Shown piece by piece: positions 10,362 to 18,353 of a stretch of DNA of 64,000 nucleotides. This stretch comes from Actinacidiphila sp. DG2A-62. Lineage in GTDB: Bacteria > Actinomycetota > Actinomycetes > Streptomycetales > Streptomycetaceae. The position numbers and the translations under genes are program-made. Location of the stretch: the NCBI RefSeq assembly GCF_035825295.1, contig NZ_JAYMGI010000002.1, positions 4,946,501-5,010,500 of the forward strand, given 5' to 3'. Under the pieces are notes generated by a model. It did not search any database. It was not told the DNA's origin and was given only the letters and a program-made list of their open reading frames with translations. How positions within the stretch are numbered: position 1 is the first letter of the stretch; each line of letters starts with the position of its first letter.

Positions 10362-11180
10362 TCAGCCACGGTCCACAGCCACTCCGGCGTCGGCCGGGCT
10401 CGGCCTGGACCACAGAGCCGGGAAGCCAGGCTGCAAGGCGAGATGGGGAGTCGGCTGTCCGAGGGCCCGCAGAAGCAACCGCTCTCCGACGAACGAGGTG
10501 CGGCCGTGCAGAAAGCGGTGGTTGTCCAGCACGATCCCCTGCCCCTCGAACAAGGTCAGGCGAATGGTGTTCCGCTCGATGGCTCGGCGTAGCGCCGGCA
10601 GGTGCGCTTCGGCTTCCGGAGAGAAGCGGGCGAGGGAATCCTGGCGCAGCCGAAGTCGCCACCGACCGTTGGCAAGACGCTCCAAGACCGGGGCGAAGTG
10701 GCCGTCCACACCCCCGAAGTACGCCGCCCGTGGCGCTGCGAGAGCCTCCAGCGCCGAAGGGCGGACGTCGGCGAGTTCGGTGAGAACGGTCCGGCCGTCC
10801 ACCAGCAAGCTCTCACCGCCGGCATCGGCTGACCGTGCGCATGCCAGCAAGAGCAAACGGGGAGGGTGCGGCAGTTGGGCACACTCGGTGTGCAGCGCGA
10901 GGCTGCCGCGCCCCAGGCCGGCGAAGCCCGGTCGGCCCTCATGCCGGCCGGTGTCACGGATGACGGTCAGACCGTCCGGATCAGCGTCGCGGTGCTGCCA
11001 CACCGCGGACATCAGCCGCCCCGCAGCACCGAGAACGCCCCCGCGTCCCCCGAGCCGCCCGAGCCGGATCAGTCCGCGGTCGCGCAGCGCCGCCGCGGCT
11101 CGCTCCAGCGCCTCGCCGCCCAGGGCATCGGGGGTGAACTCCTCGCCCGCAGACGCAACCGCGGTACGGAATGAAGGCAT
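10362..11180 (-). CDS. TauD/TfdA-family Fe(II)/2-oxoglutarate oxygenase
   Basis: Encodes 272 residues from ATG 11180, preceded by AGGGGG. Members hydroxylate or cleave small molecules or amino acid side chains with Fe(II) and 2-oxoglutarate. The metal ligands are visible as LHTECAQLPH (His-x-Glu, near residue 95) and a distal His in DNHRFLHGRTSF, with the 2-oxoglutarate-binding Arg in LLLRALG. It reads in the same direction as the lanthipeptide operon and ends about 200 bp before precursor A. A tailoring role, such as side-chain hydroxylation, is possible but inferred from position only. Confidence 0.85.
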   Translation of the reverse strand: MPSFRTAVASAGEEFTPDALGGEALERAAAALRDRGLIRLGRLGGRGGVLGAAGRLMSAVWQHRDADPDGLTVIRDTGRHEGRPGFAGLGRGSLALHTECAQLPHPPRLLLLACARSADAGGESLLVDGRTVLTELADVRPSALEALAAPRAAYFGGVDGHFAPVLERLANGRWRLRLRQDSLARFSPEAEAHLPALRRAIERNTIRLTLFEGQGIVLDNHRFLHGRTSFVGERLLLRALGQPTPHLALQPGFPALWSRPSPADAGVAVDRG

Positions 11181-11357
11181 GGAGAATCCCCCTGGTGAGA
11201 ACGGGCGGATGGGAGTGGACCCACTGTCTCGGACGCATCGGCCCGTAGTGAAGTGACAGATTGTCAAAGCCCGCTCACCCGCAGCGCGGGTATTCGCCGG
11301 CGGTCGACTGCTACGTTCGACGGACCCCATGCCCGCTCGCTCACTGCGGAAGAAGAG

Positions 11358-11789
11358 ATGACCGGACAGTCTGAACAGCCCTACGTGCCAGCGACCTTTC
11401 CCATCTCGGTCAAGGGCGTCGTCCTCGACCCGCAGGAACGGGTCCTGCTGCTGAAAAATGAGCGGGCGGAGTGGGAGCTGCCCGGCGGGAAGCTGGAGGG
11501 ATCGGAGACGCCCGAGCAGCGGGTCGAGACCGAGATCCGCGAGGAGAGCGGCTGGGGAGCACGTGCGGGCCACCTGCTCGACGTGTGGCTGTACGAGCCG
11601 ATCCCCGGCCGACAGGTGTTCATCGTCACCTACGGCTGTACCGCGACGGACACCGGGCGGCCGCCGGTCGTCAGCCACGAACACAAGGAAGCAGGGCTGT
11701 TCCACCGCCACGAAGTCCCCGGCCTGGTCATGCCCCAGGGGTACAAGGACTCGATCGCCCGCTGGTACGAACTGCACGACCGGGCGTGA
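11358..11789 (+). CDS. Nudix hydrolase
   Basis: Encodes 143 residues from ATG 11358, preceded by GAAGAAGAG. The Nudix box is present as GGKLEGSETPEQ followed by VETEIREESGW; the usual Arg of the REUXEEXGU core is replaced by Thr (TEIREESGW), a conservative weakness. Nudix enzymes hydrolyse nucleoside diphosphates linked to another group; the substrate cannot be predicted. It is divergent from the TauD-like gene, with about 180 bp between, and the XRE regulator downstream begins 4 bp after its stop, suggesting a two-gene operon. Confidence 0.88.
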   Translation: MTGQSEQPYVPATFPISVKGVVLDPQERVLLLKNERAEWELPGGKLEGSETPEQRVETEIREESGWGARAGHLLDVWLYEPIPGRQVFIVTYGCTATDTGRPPVVSHEHKEAGLFHRHEVPGLVMPQGYKDSIARWYELHDRA

Positions 11790-11792
11790 CCG

Positions 11793-12941
11793 GTGAGCCG
11801 GCCGAACGCCCACGGCGGCATCCGCTGGCACTGGACGACTCCCCGCGCCCAGGCCATCCTGCGCCGCCGCAGCCTGTCCGAGATCCTCGCCTTCTACCGG
11901 GAGCTGAACCACCTCCCGCAGGAAGAACCCGGCGTCCTCCTGGGCTACTCCACCTCGTACATCTCCAGGGTGGAGACAGGGAGCCGAACCATCACCGACA
12001 TCGGTGCGCTGCGGCACATCGCCGAGCGCCTTGGCCTGCCACCCCACGTCTTCGGTATCACCGACGACGCCGACGGAGACCACCGGGCCATGATCCAGTT
12101 CGGGGAGAGCGTGCTGCGACTGGCCGACATCGCCCGCCAGGCCGGTCACGCCGCCGCTGCCGTCGACGAACTCTGGCCTCTCGTCGCCCGCCTGGAAGCC
12201 GGCGCCGCCGACGGGCACGCCGACACCGACGTTCTGCGTCTGCTCGCCCGCGCCCGTGTCGGCCTCGGCGTCGCCCTCGGCCACGTCCTGCCGGAAGAAC
12301 GCCTCGCCACCGCGGCCCGCTGGACGGGAAAGGGCGTAGCCGTCGCACGCCGCCTCGACGACCCCACGCTTCACGCCCACGCTCTGCGCCACCACGGCAA
12401 CGAGTTGCGCAAGGCCGGTCTGCACCACGCGGCCCTCGAACGGCTCGGCCGCGCCCGCGACCTCTCCCGTACCGCGGACGAACGTGCGGCGGCCGTCATC
12501 CTGCTGGCCCGCGCCGCAGGGACTGCCGGCGCCACGAAAGTGTTCGACGATGCCGTGGCGGAATGCCGAAGCCTGCTCGAAACGGCCAGCGTCACCCCGC
12601 TGTTCTCCGAGTTCACCGTCCACGAGGTGCACCTGCGCGGGCTGGCCGCCACAGGCCGGACCCGGCAAGCCGTGGACCTGCTTGCACGCTCCCCTGCCCC
12701 GGGCCTGCAGGCCAGCCCGCAGTGGCGCATCATCTCCGCGATCACCGCCGGCGAAGTCCTGCTGCGGCGCGGCGGCCGTGACGCGGCAGCCGCGCAGATG
12801 CGCTCCGCGTTGCAGGGCGCCGAACTGCACCGCCTGCCGCACCAGGTCCAGCGGGTGGTCCGCGCCAGCGACTCCTTGCCCGACGTCCGTGAGCAGGCGC
12901 AGAACACGCTCGCACGGCTGCGGGCGGACATAGCGGCCTGA
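11793..12941 (+). CDS. XRE-family regulator with TPR-like C-terminus
   Basis: Encodes 382 residues from GTG 11793. An N-terminal helix-turn-helix is visible (LLGYSTSYISRVETGSRTI, residues about 45-70). It is followed by about 300 helical residues with TPR-like pairs (ALRHHGNELRKAGLHHAALE, FTVHEVHLRGLAATGRTRQA). This is the common actinobacterial layout in which a C-terminal repeat domain senses a small peptide or ligand. It directly follows the Nudix gene and lies next to the lanthipeptide cluster. It may control the cluster, but no operator is identified. Confidence 0.82.
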   Translation: MSRPNAHGGIRWHWTTPRAQAILRRRSLSEILAFYRELNHLPQEEPGVLLGYSTSYISRVETGSRTITDIGALRHIAERLGLPPHVFGITDDADGDHRAMIQFGESVLRLADIARQAGHAAAAVDELWPLVARLEAGAADGHADTDVLRLLARARVGLGVALGHVLPEERLATAARWTGKGVAVARRLDDPTLHAHALRHHGNELRKAGLHHAALERLGRARDLSRTADERAAAVILLARAAGTAGATKVFDDAVAECRSLLETASVTPLFSEFTVHEVHLRGLAATGRTRQAVDLLARSPAPGLQASPQWRIISAITAGEVLLRRGGRDAAAAQMRSALQGAELHRLPHQVQRVVRASDSLPDVREQAQNTLARLRADIAA

Positions 12942-13360
12942 GCCCGGGGAGCCCAGGCGATACTCGCCCGCGCCGCCGGTGAGCACGTCCAGGCCCCGGC
13001 ACACATCGAGAAGACAACGGCCCGCGCACCCGCCGGCCTGCCACGCACCCAGGCGCACTCCTGGGCACAACTCCCCACGCTCGCCGAACGCGGCCGGGAA
13101 CGGGAAGCCGACGCCGGTCGTGCCACGGCCGCACGGGGACTGGAATCCGGCGCGGGCGGAGGGGCAACGGGACGGTTCGGCTACGACGCGGCCGCATATG
13201 CCGCCTACGAGGGCGACGCACACCGAGTCCTTCGACGGACCGAACGCGCGCCGGCCTGCGCCGGGCAGTCGCTGAAGGCCGGGCGGGCTGCTTGCTGATG
13301 CGGACGGCATGGCGTGTCGACGGTCGCCGGCAGCGAGCCTCGTCGAGCGGGCGGTGTGTT
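12942..13360. other. 419-bp gap with decayed coding look
   Basis: Plus-strand reading from about 12960 gives an uninterrupted but start-less frame (for example WAQLPTLAERGREREAD, GYDAAAYAAYEGDAHR) with the composition of a real actinobacterial protein. No start, no ribosome site and no recognised family. It may be a remnant of a gene disrupted when the region was rearranged, since it sits just inside the downstream direct repeat. Confidence 0.4.
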
Positions 13361-13732
13361 TCACCCGCCGATCTCCCAGGTGTGGTTGCCGGGGTGGGCG
13401 GCGAAGAGGCCGCAGGGTTTGCCGATTCCGGGGGAGCAGCTGGTGCAGTCGGGGAGAAGGAAGACGGTGGTGGGCGGGTCCTGGTTCCAGCGGGTCCAGA
13501 TGGCTCCGGAGTCGTGGCCGGGGAGGTGGTCGTAGACGATGGCGAAGTGGTCGACGGTGTCGTCGTGTTCCGCCAGGTGACAGATGATCTCGTCGACGAC
13601 GTGGTAGGGGGTGACCCTGTCGTCGAGCTTGCGGATGTCGTTCCGGAGGTTCTCGGTGAGGAGGAGGTAGCCGGCTTCGCAGAAGCGGTCCGTCCTGGTA
13701 CTGCCGTCGTCGTCGGGGTGTGGTTCGGTCAC
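13361..13732 (-). CDS. hypothetical protein, source of the precursor B tail
   Basis: Encodes 123 residues from GTG 13732. The segment RTDRFCEAGYLLLTENLRND followed by RKLDDRVTPYHVVDE is almost the same as the tail of precursor B. The C-terminal half has a Cys pair (LLPDCTSCSPGIGKPCG) and ends HPGNHTWEIGG. Two CxxC-like positions could bind metal but this is not established. It is not a recognised family. It appears intact, so it is probably the parent copy of the repeat and precursor B the recipient. Confidence 0.65.
   Translation of the reverse strand: MTEPHPDDDGSTRTDRFCEAGYLLLTENLRNDIRKLDDRVTPYHVVDEIICHLAEHDDTVDHFAIVYDHLPGHDSGAIWTRWNQDPPTTVFLLPDCTSCSPGIGKPCGLFAAHPGNHTWEIGG
13585..13697. 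repeat. imperfect direct repeat, copy 2 (cluster flank)
   Basis: Counterpart of 497-606, same orientation, inside the coding sequence of the hypothetical protein at 13361-13732. Identity by eye is roughly 88 percent. Divergence between the copies implies that the duplication is not recent, or that it involved two related but different genes. Confidence 0.85.
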
Positions 13733-13841
13733 GTCCGGGCGGCGCCCTTTCTTGTGTCGGAGAAGACGTTCACTGGTGCGCGCTGGCCGTGCACGGCCTA
13801 CGACGGCCGGTGCGGTCAGTTGTCGTTGTAGGCCGTGGTCG

Positions 13842-14186
13842 TCAGGGCAGACGGCGGTGCCGCCCGGCGGGTGGAGGGAGCGTGTGGCGGGGCGCGCCGA
13901 CTGCTGCGAACCCGGAAGCGGGAGATCGGTCCTTGATCATCTGGGACTCGATGATGTGATCGGCGAGTGCCTGCGCACATGGCGCGCAGGAGAAGACGTC
14001 CGCGGTGACGCCGTGGACGGACGCCGGGCCGAGCCAGACGACTCGGGTGGTCTCGCGGCCGCACCAGAACCAGCAGCGGCCGGTGGCCCAGCGGTTGCCG
14101 TCGTCGAAGTCCGCGATGGGCGGGAGCCGCCAGGGTGCGATGCGGTCGGGCCGGCCGTCCGCGCCGGTGGGTCGGCGGATTGTCAC
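13842..14186 (-). CDS. hypothetical protein coupled to the ATP-binding regulator
   Basis: Encodes 114 residues. GTG 14186 overlaps the stop of the upstream ATP-binding gene (GTGA), which fixes the start. The protein has a Cys/Trp-rich middle (RCWFWCGRETTRVVWLG) and a CxxC in FSCAPCAQALADHI. The CxxC pairs suggest a small zinc-binding fold, an inference. No enzyme motif is seen; its role is probably tied to its translational partner. Confidence 0.7.
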   Translation of the reverse strand: MTIRRPTGADGRPDRIAPWRLPPIADFDDGNRWATGRCWFWCGRETTRVVWLGPASVHGVTADVFSCAPCAQALADHIIESQMIKDRSPASGFAAVGAPRHTLPPPAGRHRRLP

Positions 14187-14614
14187 GGACGTTCCGTCGA
14201 CAACTCGGTCCAGACGGTCTTGTCCGGGCCCACAACTTCTGTGCCCCACCGGTCCGCGATCGCGGCCACGATCAACAAGCCCCGCCCTCTCTCGGATTCC
14301 TCGTCGGGTGCGCGGAGCATCTCCGGCAGTGCCCCGCCCTGGTCGGAGACCGAGATGCGGATGCGGCGCTGCGCGAGCAGGGCGATGCTGAGTCGGAAGG
14401 ACTGGCAGCCGGCGTGCTGGATGGCGTTGCCGGCGAGTTCGGAGGCGACGAGCGCGGCGTCCGCGCCGAGTTGGCCGATGCCCCATGCGGTTAACGCATC
14501 CCGGACCAACCTCTTCGCGTAGACCGCGGATTCGAGCTCGCAGGGCCAGGACCCGCTGAAACTGCTGGGTACGTCGGCCGTGCGGGCGTGGGCGCGTGTG
14601 TGAGTGGTGGTCAC
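14183..14614 (-). CDS. ATP-binding protein, RsbW/anti-sigma-like HATPase
   Basis: Encodes 143 residues from GTG 14614, preceded by GGAGGGAC. GHKL ATPase motifs are visible: N box LVASELAGNAIQHAG, G1 box ISVSDQGGALPEM, G2 region GRGLLIVAAIADRWG. Stand-alone proteins of this type in Streptomyces act as anti-sigma or anti-regulator kinases and are often paired with an XRE/DUF397 gene pair, exactly as here (14856-15944, divergent). The next gene overlaps its stop. An operator-rich region lies upstream. Confidence 0.85.
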   Translation of the reverse strand: MTTTHTRAHARTADVPSSFSGSWPCELESAVYAKRLVRDALTAWGIGQLGADAALVASELAGNAIQHAGCQSFRLSIALLAQRRIRISVSDQGGALPEMLRAPDEESERGRGLLIVAAIADRWGTEVVGPDKTVWTELSTERP

Positions 14615-14738
14615 TGGTAGTCCCTCCGGGATCGCTGGAGGCAGCACGACGTGCCGACGGGCAGGCTGGGCCGCACTCCGGACAGAGACTTCGCCAGTAC
14701 GGAGAGTCGGCATCGCTGTCCGAGAGCAACTCTGGCGT

Positions 14739-14820
14739 ATGAGCAACGTTTCTAGCAACTAGAGTGAACAGAAACGTTGCTCATGCGAGGAAGTTGGCAT
14801 ATGCCAGCAACGTTGCTGGC
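14739..14820. promoter_or_regulatory. operator cluster with AGCAACGTT sites between divergent regulators
   Basis: A perfect 15-bp inverted repeat (ATGAGCAACGTTTCT at 14739-14753 and its complement at 14770-14784, 16-nt spacer) is followed by a perfect 18-bp palindrome, GCCAGCAACGTTGCTGGC at 14803-14820. All share the half-site AGCAACGTT; further partial sites (GAGCAAC, AGCAACT) lie at 14724-14760. The cluster lies between the ATP-binding gene and the XRE/DUF397 pair, so it is probably bound by the XRE protein or a relative and controls both directions. Confidence 0.75.
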
Positions 14821-14855
14821 GCTACCCTTCAAGCGATCACGAGAGAGGCGAGACC

Positions 14856-15719
14856 ATGGCAGAAGCACGGCCCAACGTGCACCGCAGGCGGTTCGGCTCG
14901 GCGCTCCGCTCGCTGCGGCTCGCCTCCGGTCTCAGCCTCGAGGAAGCGGCGCAGCGCCTCGGCCTGGCCGGCAAACCCGCGCTCAGCAAGATCGAGACGG
15001 GCAAGCAGCGGGTCTCTGGTCTCGGACTGACGGCGTTCCTGAGCGTCTACGCGGTGGACAGCGAAGAGACCGTCGCCAAGATCAAGGCCATGGCTGCGCT
15101 CGCTTCGTCCAGCAAGCGAACGAACCTGCTCGACGAGTACAAGGAGGCGATCCAGACCGCCGAGTTCGAGGACTACCTGCACCTGGAAGGAATGGCCTCG
15201 AAACACGAGTCGTACCTGCACATGGTCCCGGGGCTCCTCCAGACCAGGGAGTACGCGACCTCCGTCGTGGAACGAAGCCAGGTGTGGGCGTCGCAGCGCG
15301 AGGTGAACCGCTTCGTAGACCTCCGGATCGCACGGCAGGCCGCATGGGCCCGGGAGAATCCCCTCAGTGTCTGGTGCATCCTCGACGAAGCGGCTCTGCG
15401 CCGCGTCGTCGGCGGCCCGGAGGTCATGCGCGGGCAGTTCCAGCGCCTCCTGGACGTGACCGAGGAGCACGCACACATCGTGATCCAGATCCTGCCGTTC
15501 AGTGCCGGAGCACACCCAGGGCTCGACGGTCCGTTCCAGCTCCTGCACTTCCCCGGCGGATCGCCGGTCGCCATGGTCGAGACAAAGACAACGTCCATCT
15601 ACCTGGAGGAAGATGGCATCGTCGACCGTTATCGAACCGCCCTGGACACCCTCCGCGAAGAGGCTCTCGACGTACAGGCGAGCCGACGCCTCATTCGCGA
15701 ACTGATCAAGGACAGCTGA
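14856..15719 (+). CDS. XRE-family regulator with DUF5753-like domain
   Basis: Encodes 287 residues. An N-terminal HTH (LEEAAQRLGLAGKPALSKIE, residues about 30-50) is followed by a long C-terminal domain with YLHMVPGLLQTREYATSVVE and IQILPFSAGAHPGLDGPF, characteristic of the DUF5753 domain of Streptomyces HTH regulators. These genes usually precede a DUF397 gene and act with a RsbW-like kinase. Here the DUF397 start follows its stop codon with no gap. The 18-bp palindrome ends 35 bp before its start, suggesting autoregulation. Confidence 0.9.
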   Translation: MAEARPNVHRRRFGSALRSLRLASGLSLEEAAQRLGLAGKPALSKIETGKQRVSGLGLTAFLSVYAVDSEETVAKIKAMAALASSSKRTNLLDEYKEAIQTAEFEDYLHLEGMASKHESYLHMVPGLLQTREYATSVVERSQVWASQREVNRFVDLRIARQAAWARENPLSVWCILDEAALRRVVGGPEVMRGQFQRLLDVTEEHAHIVIQILPFSAGAHPGLDGPFQLLHFPGGSPVAMVETKTTSIYLEEDGIVDRYRTALDTLREEALDVQASRRLIRELIKDS

Positions 15720-15944
15720 ATGAACAAGAACGTTGATCTCACGGACGCCCACTGGGTCAAGAGCGACCTGTCCAATGGGGGAAACAACTGCCTTGAGGTG
15801 GCCTTCGTGGACGGGGTCGTCGCACTGCGTGACTCGGTCGACGTGGGTGATCCCGAGGCCAAGGTGCTGATCATCTCCCGTAAGGACTACGACCTCTTCA
15901 CCCAGAGCGTGCGGGCCGGCCAGGAGAACCTCCTCCGTCCCTGA
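15720..15944 (+). CDS. DUF397 protein
   Basis: Encodes 74 residues; the ATG directly follows the stop of the XRE gene. Signature features of DUF397 are present: WVKSDLSNGGNNCLEVAF near residue 13 and VVALRDSVD near 40. Such proteins are small partners of DUF5753-type HTH regulators, encoded in the same operon. Biochemical activity is not established. Confidence 0.9.
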   Translation: MNKNVDLTDAHWVKSDLSNGGNNCLEVAFVDGVVALRDSVDVGDPEAKVLIISRKDYDLFTQSVRAGQENLLRP

Positions 15945-15963
15945 TCGCTTCGCCGCCGGTCTG

Positions 15964-16215
15964 TCACGGGGAGCGCTTGCGTTCGAGTGCCACGAGAGGG
16001 CAGTTGAGAGCGTCGGCGATCTTCTTGAGGTTCGCCGGAGTGGCGCTGCGCCAGCCGGACTCGATCTCACCCATCAACTGCTCGGAGATTCCGATGGTCT
16101 CGGCGAGAGCTCGTTTGGTCAGGCCCGCCTTCTCGCGCGCCCAGCGCACCACTTCCGGCTCTTGGTGAAGACGGCGAGGAGCCGTACGGGTGCGGGGGCC
16201 TGCGGGACGGTCCAC
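15964..16215 (-). CDS. small XRE-family DNA-binding protein
   Basis: Encodes 83 residues from GTG 16215, preceded by GGAAGGA. Nearly the whole protein is a Cro/CI-type HTH (VRWAREKAGLTKRALAETIG, then EQLMGEIESG). There is no sensing domain. It converges with the DUF397 gene and diverges from the HTH-TPR gene at 16392, so it may act at that intergenic region. Confidence 0.85.
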   Translation of the reverse strand: MDRPAGPRTRTAPRRLHQEPEVVRWAREKAGLTKRALAETIGISEQLMGEIESGWRSATPANLKKIADALNCPLVALERKRSP

Positions 16216-16391
16216 GGAGAATTCCTTCCTGCTGTCTGCGAGCCGGTGATGGCCAGCGGCCGGCTGCCCGCGGGCTGGACTGGGCTAGCCTCGCCACCAG
16301 CAAACCGTGCGTAGCGACGCGGTGGTACTGGGTAGCGGTACGGGATGCCGTCAACGCCGTCAAAGATCATCTTTGGAACAAGGGGTGCACC

Positions 16392-17774
16392 ATGGCGCGC
16401 ACTCGGAACGAGTTGCTGGCCGCGGTCATTGCGGAGACTGGTTGGTCGCAGGCCCAAGTCGCAGCGCACGTCGTCAAAGTCGCGGCGGAGAACGGGGTGC
16501 AGGAACTGCAGAGCGTCTCCCGGTCCCACATCGCCATGTGGATCAGCGGAGTTCAGCCGGAACGGCGCGCACCGCATATCTTGTGCGAGACCCTCTCGCG
16601 GCGGCTCGGGCGCGTGGTGACGCTCAGCCAGCTGGGCCTCGCCCCCGTCGACCGCGCGTTACCCGCGGCGTCCGCATGGGAAGTCGACACTGCTGTCGCA
16701 CTCGTGGATCTCGGAGACCAGGACATGAAGCGTCGGAGCGTGCTGACGGCCCCGGCGTACTCCGTGGCCCATGCGGCACTGCCGCCGGAGACCTGGTGGG
16801 ACGAGACCCGTCGCACGGCACGCGATCGGCAGTCGGTGTCCCGGTTCACCGTCACCGTGGCGCACGTGGAGAGCATCCGCGAGGCAGCCCGCTTCTTCAG
16901 CCGGCAGGACCAACGTCTGGGCGGCGGCGCCAGCCGGGCAGCGCTCGATGCCTTCCTCAGAACCGACGTTGCGGCCTACGTCGCGGCCCGGTTTCCGAAC
17001 GACACGGTCCGCCGCGCTCTCTTCTCCGCAGCCGGGGAACTGGTCTACCTGGGCGGATGGATGGCATTCGACTCCGGCGACCACCCCACGGCGCAGAGCC
17101 GGTTCACCCTGGCCACCAAGCTGGCAGCCGAGGCCGACGACGCACCGCTGGTCGGCCATGTCCTGCGCGCGGCGGCCCACCAGGCCGTCGATCTCGGGCA
17201 CCCCACCGTCGCCGTCGAGTTCGCCGAGGGCTCCCTGGCGCGGCGCCGTTACACGTCGGCCAGTCCTCGGGAGAAGGCGCTCCTGGGCGTGGTGCACGCG
17301 CGCGCCCTGGCCATCGCCGGTCGAAAGGCCGATGCCCTGGGGGCACTTCGCCGTGCTGAGGACGATCTGCGCAGTGCCGCGGCCGGAGACGAGGAGCCCG
17401 AGCGCGTGTTCTTCTTTGCCGAAGCCTCCCTTGCCCACGAGACCGCGGCCACCTTGCGGGACCTGGGCGATCTCAAGGCCGCGGAGGCGCAGTTCAAGCG
17501 GAGCGTGCGGACCCGGTCCCTGCCCCTGGCCTCGCGCACCCACGCGGTGACCTTGGGATACCTGGGCGCCGTCCAGGCTCGGCGGGGGATGATCGATGTC
17601 GCGTGCGAGACGTGGACGCGGGCGCTGGACAGCATGGACGGCATCCAGTCCGGTCGTACCCGTGACGCTGTGGTGCAGATGCGGCGTTCGCTGTCGCCGG
17701 TGCTGCAACGCGGAGGCGGTCCGGCCCGCGAACTGGACCAGCGGGCGAGAGACGTTCTTCGCCGCATAGGCTGA
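16392..17774 (+). CDS. HTH regulator with TPR-like C-terminus (NsdA-like layout)
   Basis: Encodes 460 residues from ATG 16392. The N-terminal 75 residues include a HTH-like segment (WSQAQVAAHVVKVAAENG, then SRSHIAMWISG). The rest is helical and contains TPR-like repeats (AGELVYLGGWMAFDSGDHPT, HVLRAAAHQAVDLGHPTVAV, TLGYLGAVQARRGMIDVACE). This layout is common in Streptomyces developmental or antibiotic regulators; I do not assign an ortholog. About 75 bp separate it from the TrmO-like gene. Confidence 0.8.
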   Translation: MARTRNELLAAVIAETGWSQAQVAAHVVKVAAENGVQELQSVSRSHIAMWISGVQPERRAPHILCETLSRRLGRVVTLSQLGLAPVDRALPAASAWEVDTAVALVDLGDQDMKRRSVLTAPAYSVAHAALPPETWWDETRRTARDRQSVSRFTVTVAHVESIREAARFFSRQDQRLGGGASRAALDAFLRTDVAAYVAARFPNDTVRRALFSAAGELVYLGGWMAFDSGDHPTAQSRFTLATKLAAEADDAPLVGHVLRAAAHQAVDLGHPTVAVEFAEGSLARRRYTSASPREKALLGVVHARALAIAGRKADALGALRRAEDDLRSAAAGDEEPERVFFFAEASLAHETAATLRDLGDLKAAEAQFKRSVRTRSLPLASRTHAVTLGYLGAVQARRGMIDVACETWTRALDSMDGIQSGRTRDAVVQMRRSLSPVLQRGGGPARELDQRARDVLRRIG

Positions 17775-17844
17775 CGCCACGGCTCTCCCCGTTCCGCGGA
17801 GGAGGCCGCCAGCTTACCGGTCGGCCGGTCTGAGACGGGGAACG

Positions 17845-18339
17845 ATGATGCCAGTCACGATCGAAATCGAGTCCATCGCCACGGTCGTCGGCGGTCACAC
17901 GGTGCCGGCGGACGACTTTCAGGGCGGCGTCGAGTCGGTCATCCGGCTCGACGAGAGGTTCCCGCTGGAGACCCTGGCCGGTCTCGCGGAGTTCTCGCAC
18001 CTTGAGGTCGTCTGGTGGTTCTCGAAGGCGTCGCCGAGCGACGTGGCCCTCCACGCGCGCAGCCCGAGGAACAACCCCGCTTGGCCCCGGACCGGCACGT
18101 TCGCCCACCGCAACCACCGGCGGCCCAACCAACTGGCGGTGTCCCACCCTCAGTTGCTCGGCGTCGACGGACGTGACCTGCGGGTCACCCACCTCGACGC
18201 GGTGGACGGCACGCCCGTCTTCGACATCTCGCCGTACTTCCCCGTCATGGGCCCACAGGGAGAGATCCGCGTGCCGACGTGGGTGTCGGAGATGCTCGAC
18301 GGCTACTGGGCTCCGGCCGACCAGCGCCCGGGCGAGTAG
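17845..18339 (+). CDS. TrmO/TsaA-like SAM-dependent tRNA methyltransferase family protein
   Basis: Encodes 164 residues; two consecutive ATGs at 17845 and 17848 follow GGGGAACG. Family features of TsaA/YaeB (TrmO) proteins are seen: a N-terminal IATVVGG, RLDERFPLETLAGLAEFSHL near residue 30, FAHRNHRRPNQLAVSHPQLL with conserved Arg-Pro-Asn near 95, and LDAVDGTPVFDISPYFP near 120. TrmO methylates t6A at position 37 of certain tRNAs. Actinobacterial relatives are divergent, so substrate is not certain. Confidence 0.82.
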   Translation: MMPVTIEIESIATVVGGHTVPADDFQGGVESVIRLDERFPLETLAGLAEFSHLEVVWWFSKASPSDVALHARSPRNNPAWPRTGTFAHRNHRRPNQLAVSHPQLLGVDGRDLRVTHLDAVDGTPVFDISPYFPVMGPQGEIRVPTWVSEMLDGYWAPADQRPGE

Positions 18340-18353
18340 CCCTTGCACGGTAC

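Noticed and set aside
10362-13364. 1000-codon minus-strand open frame
   Set aside because: Only the TauD part (10362-11180) is real; the rest is antisense to the Nudix and XRE genes.
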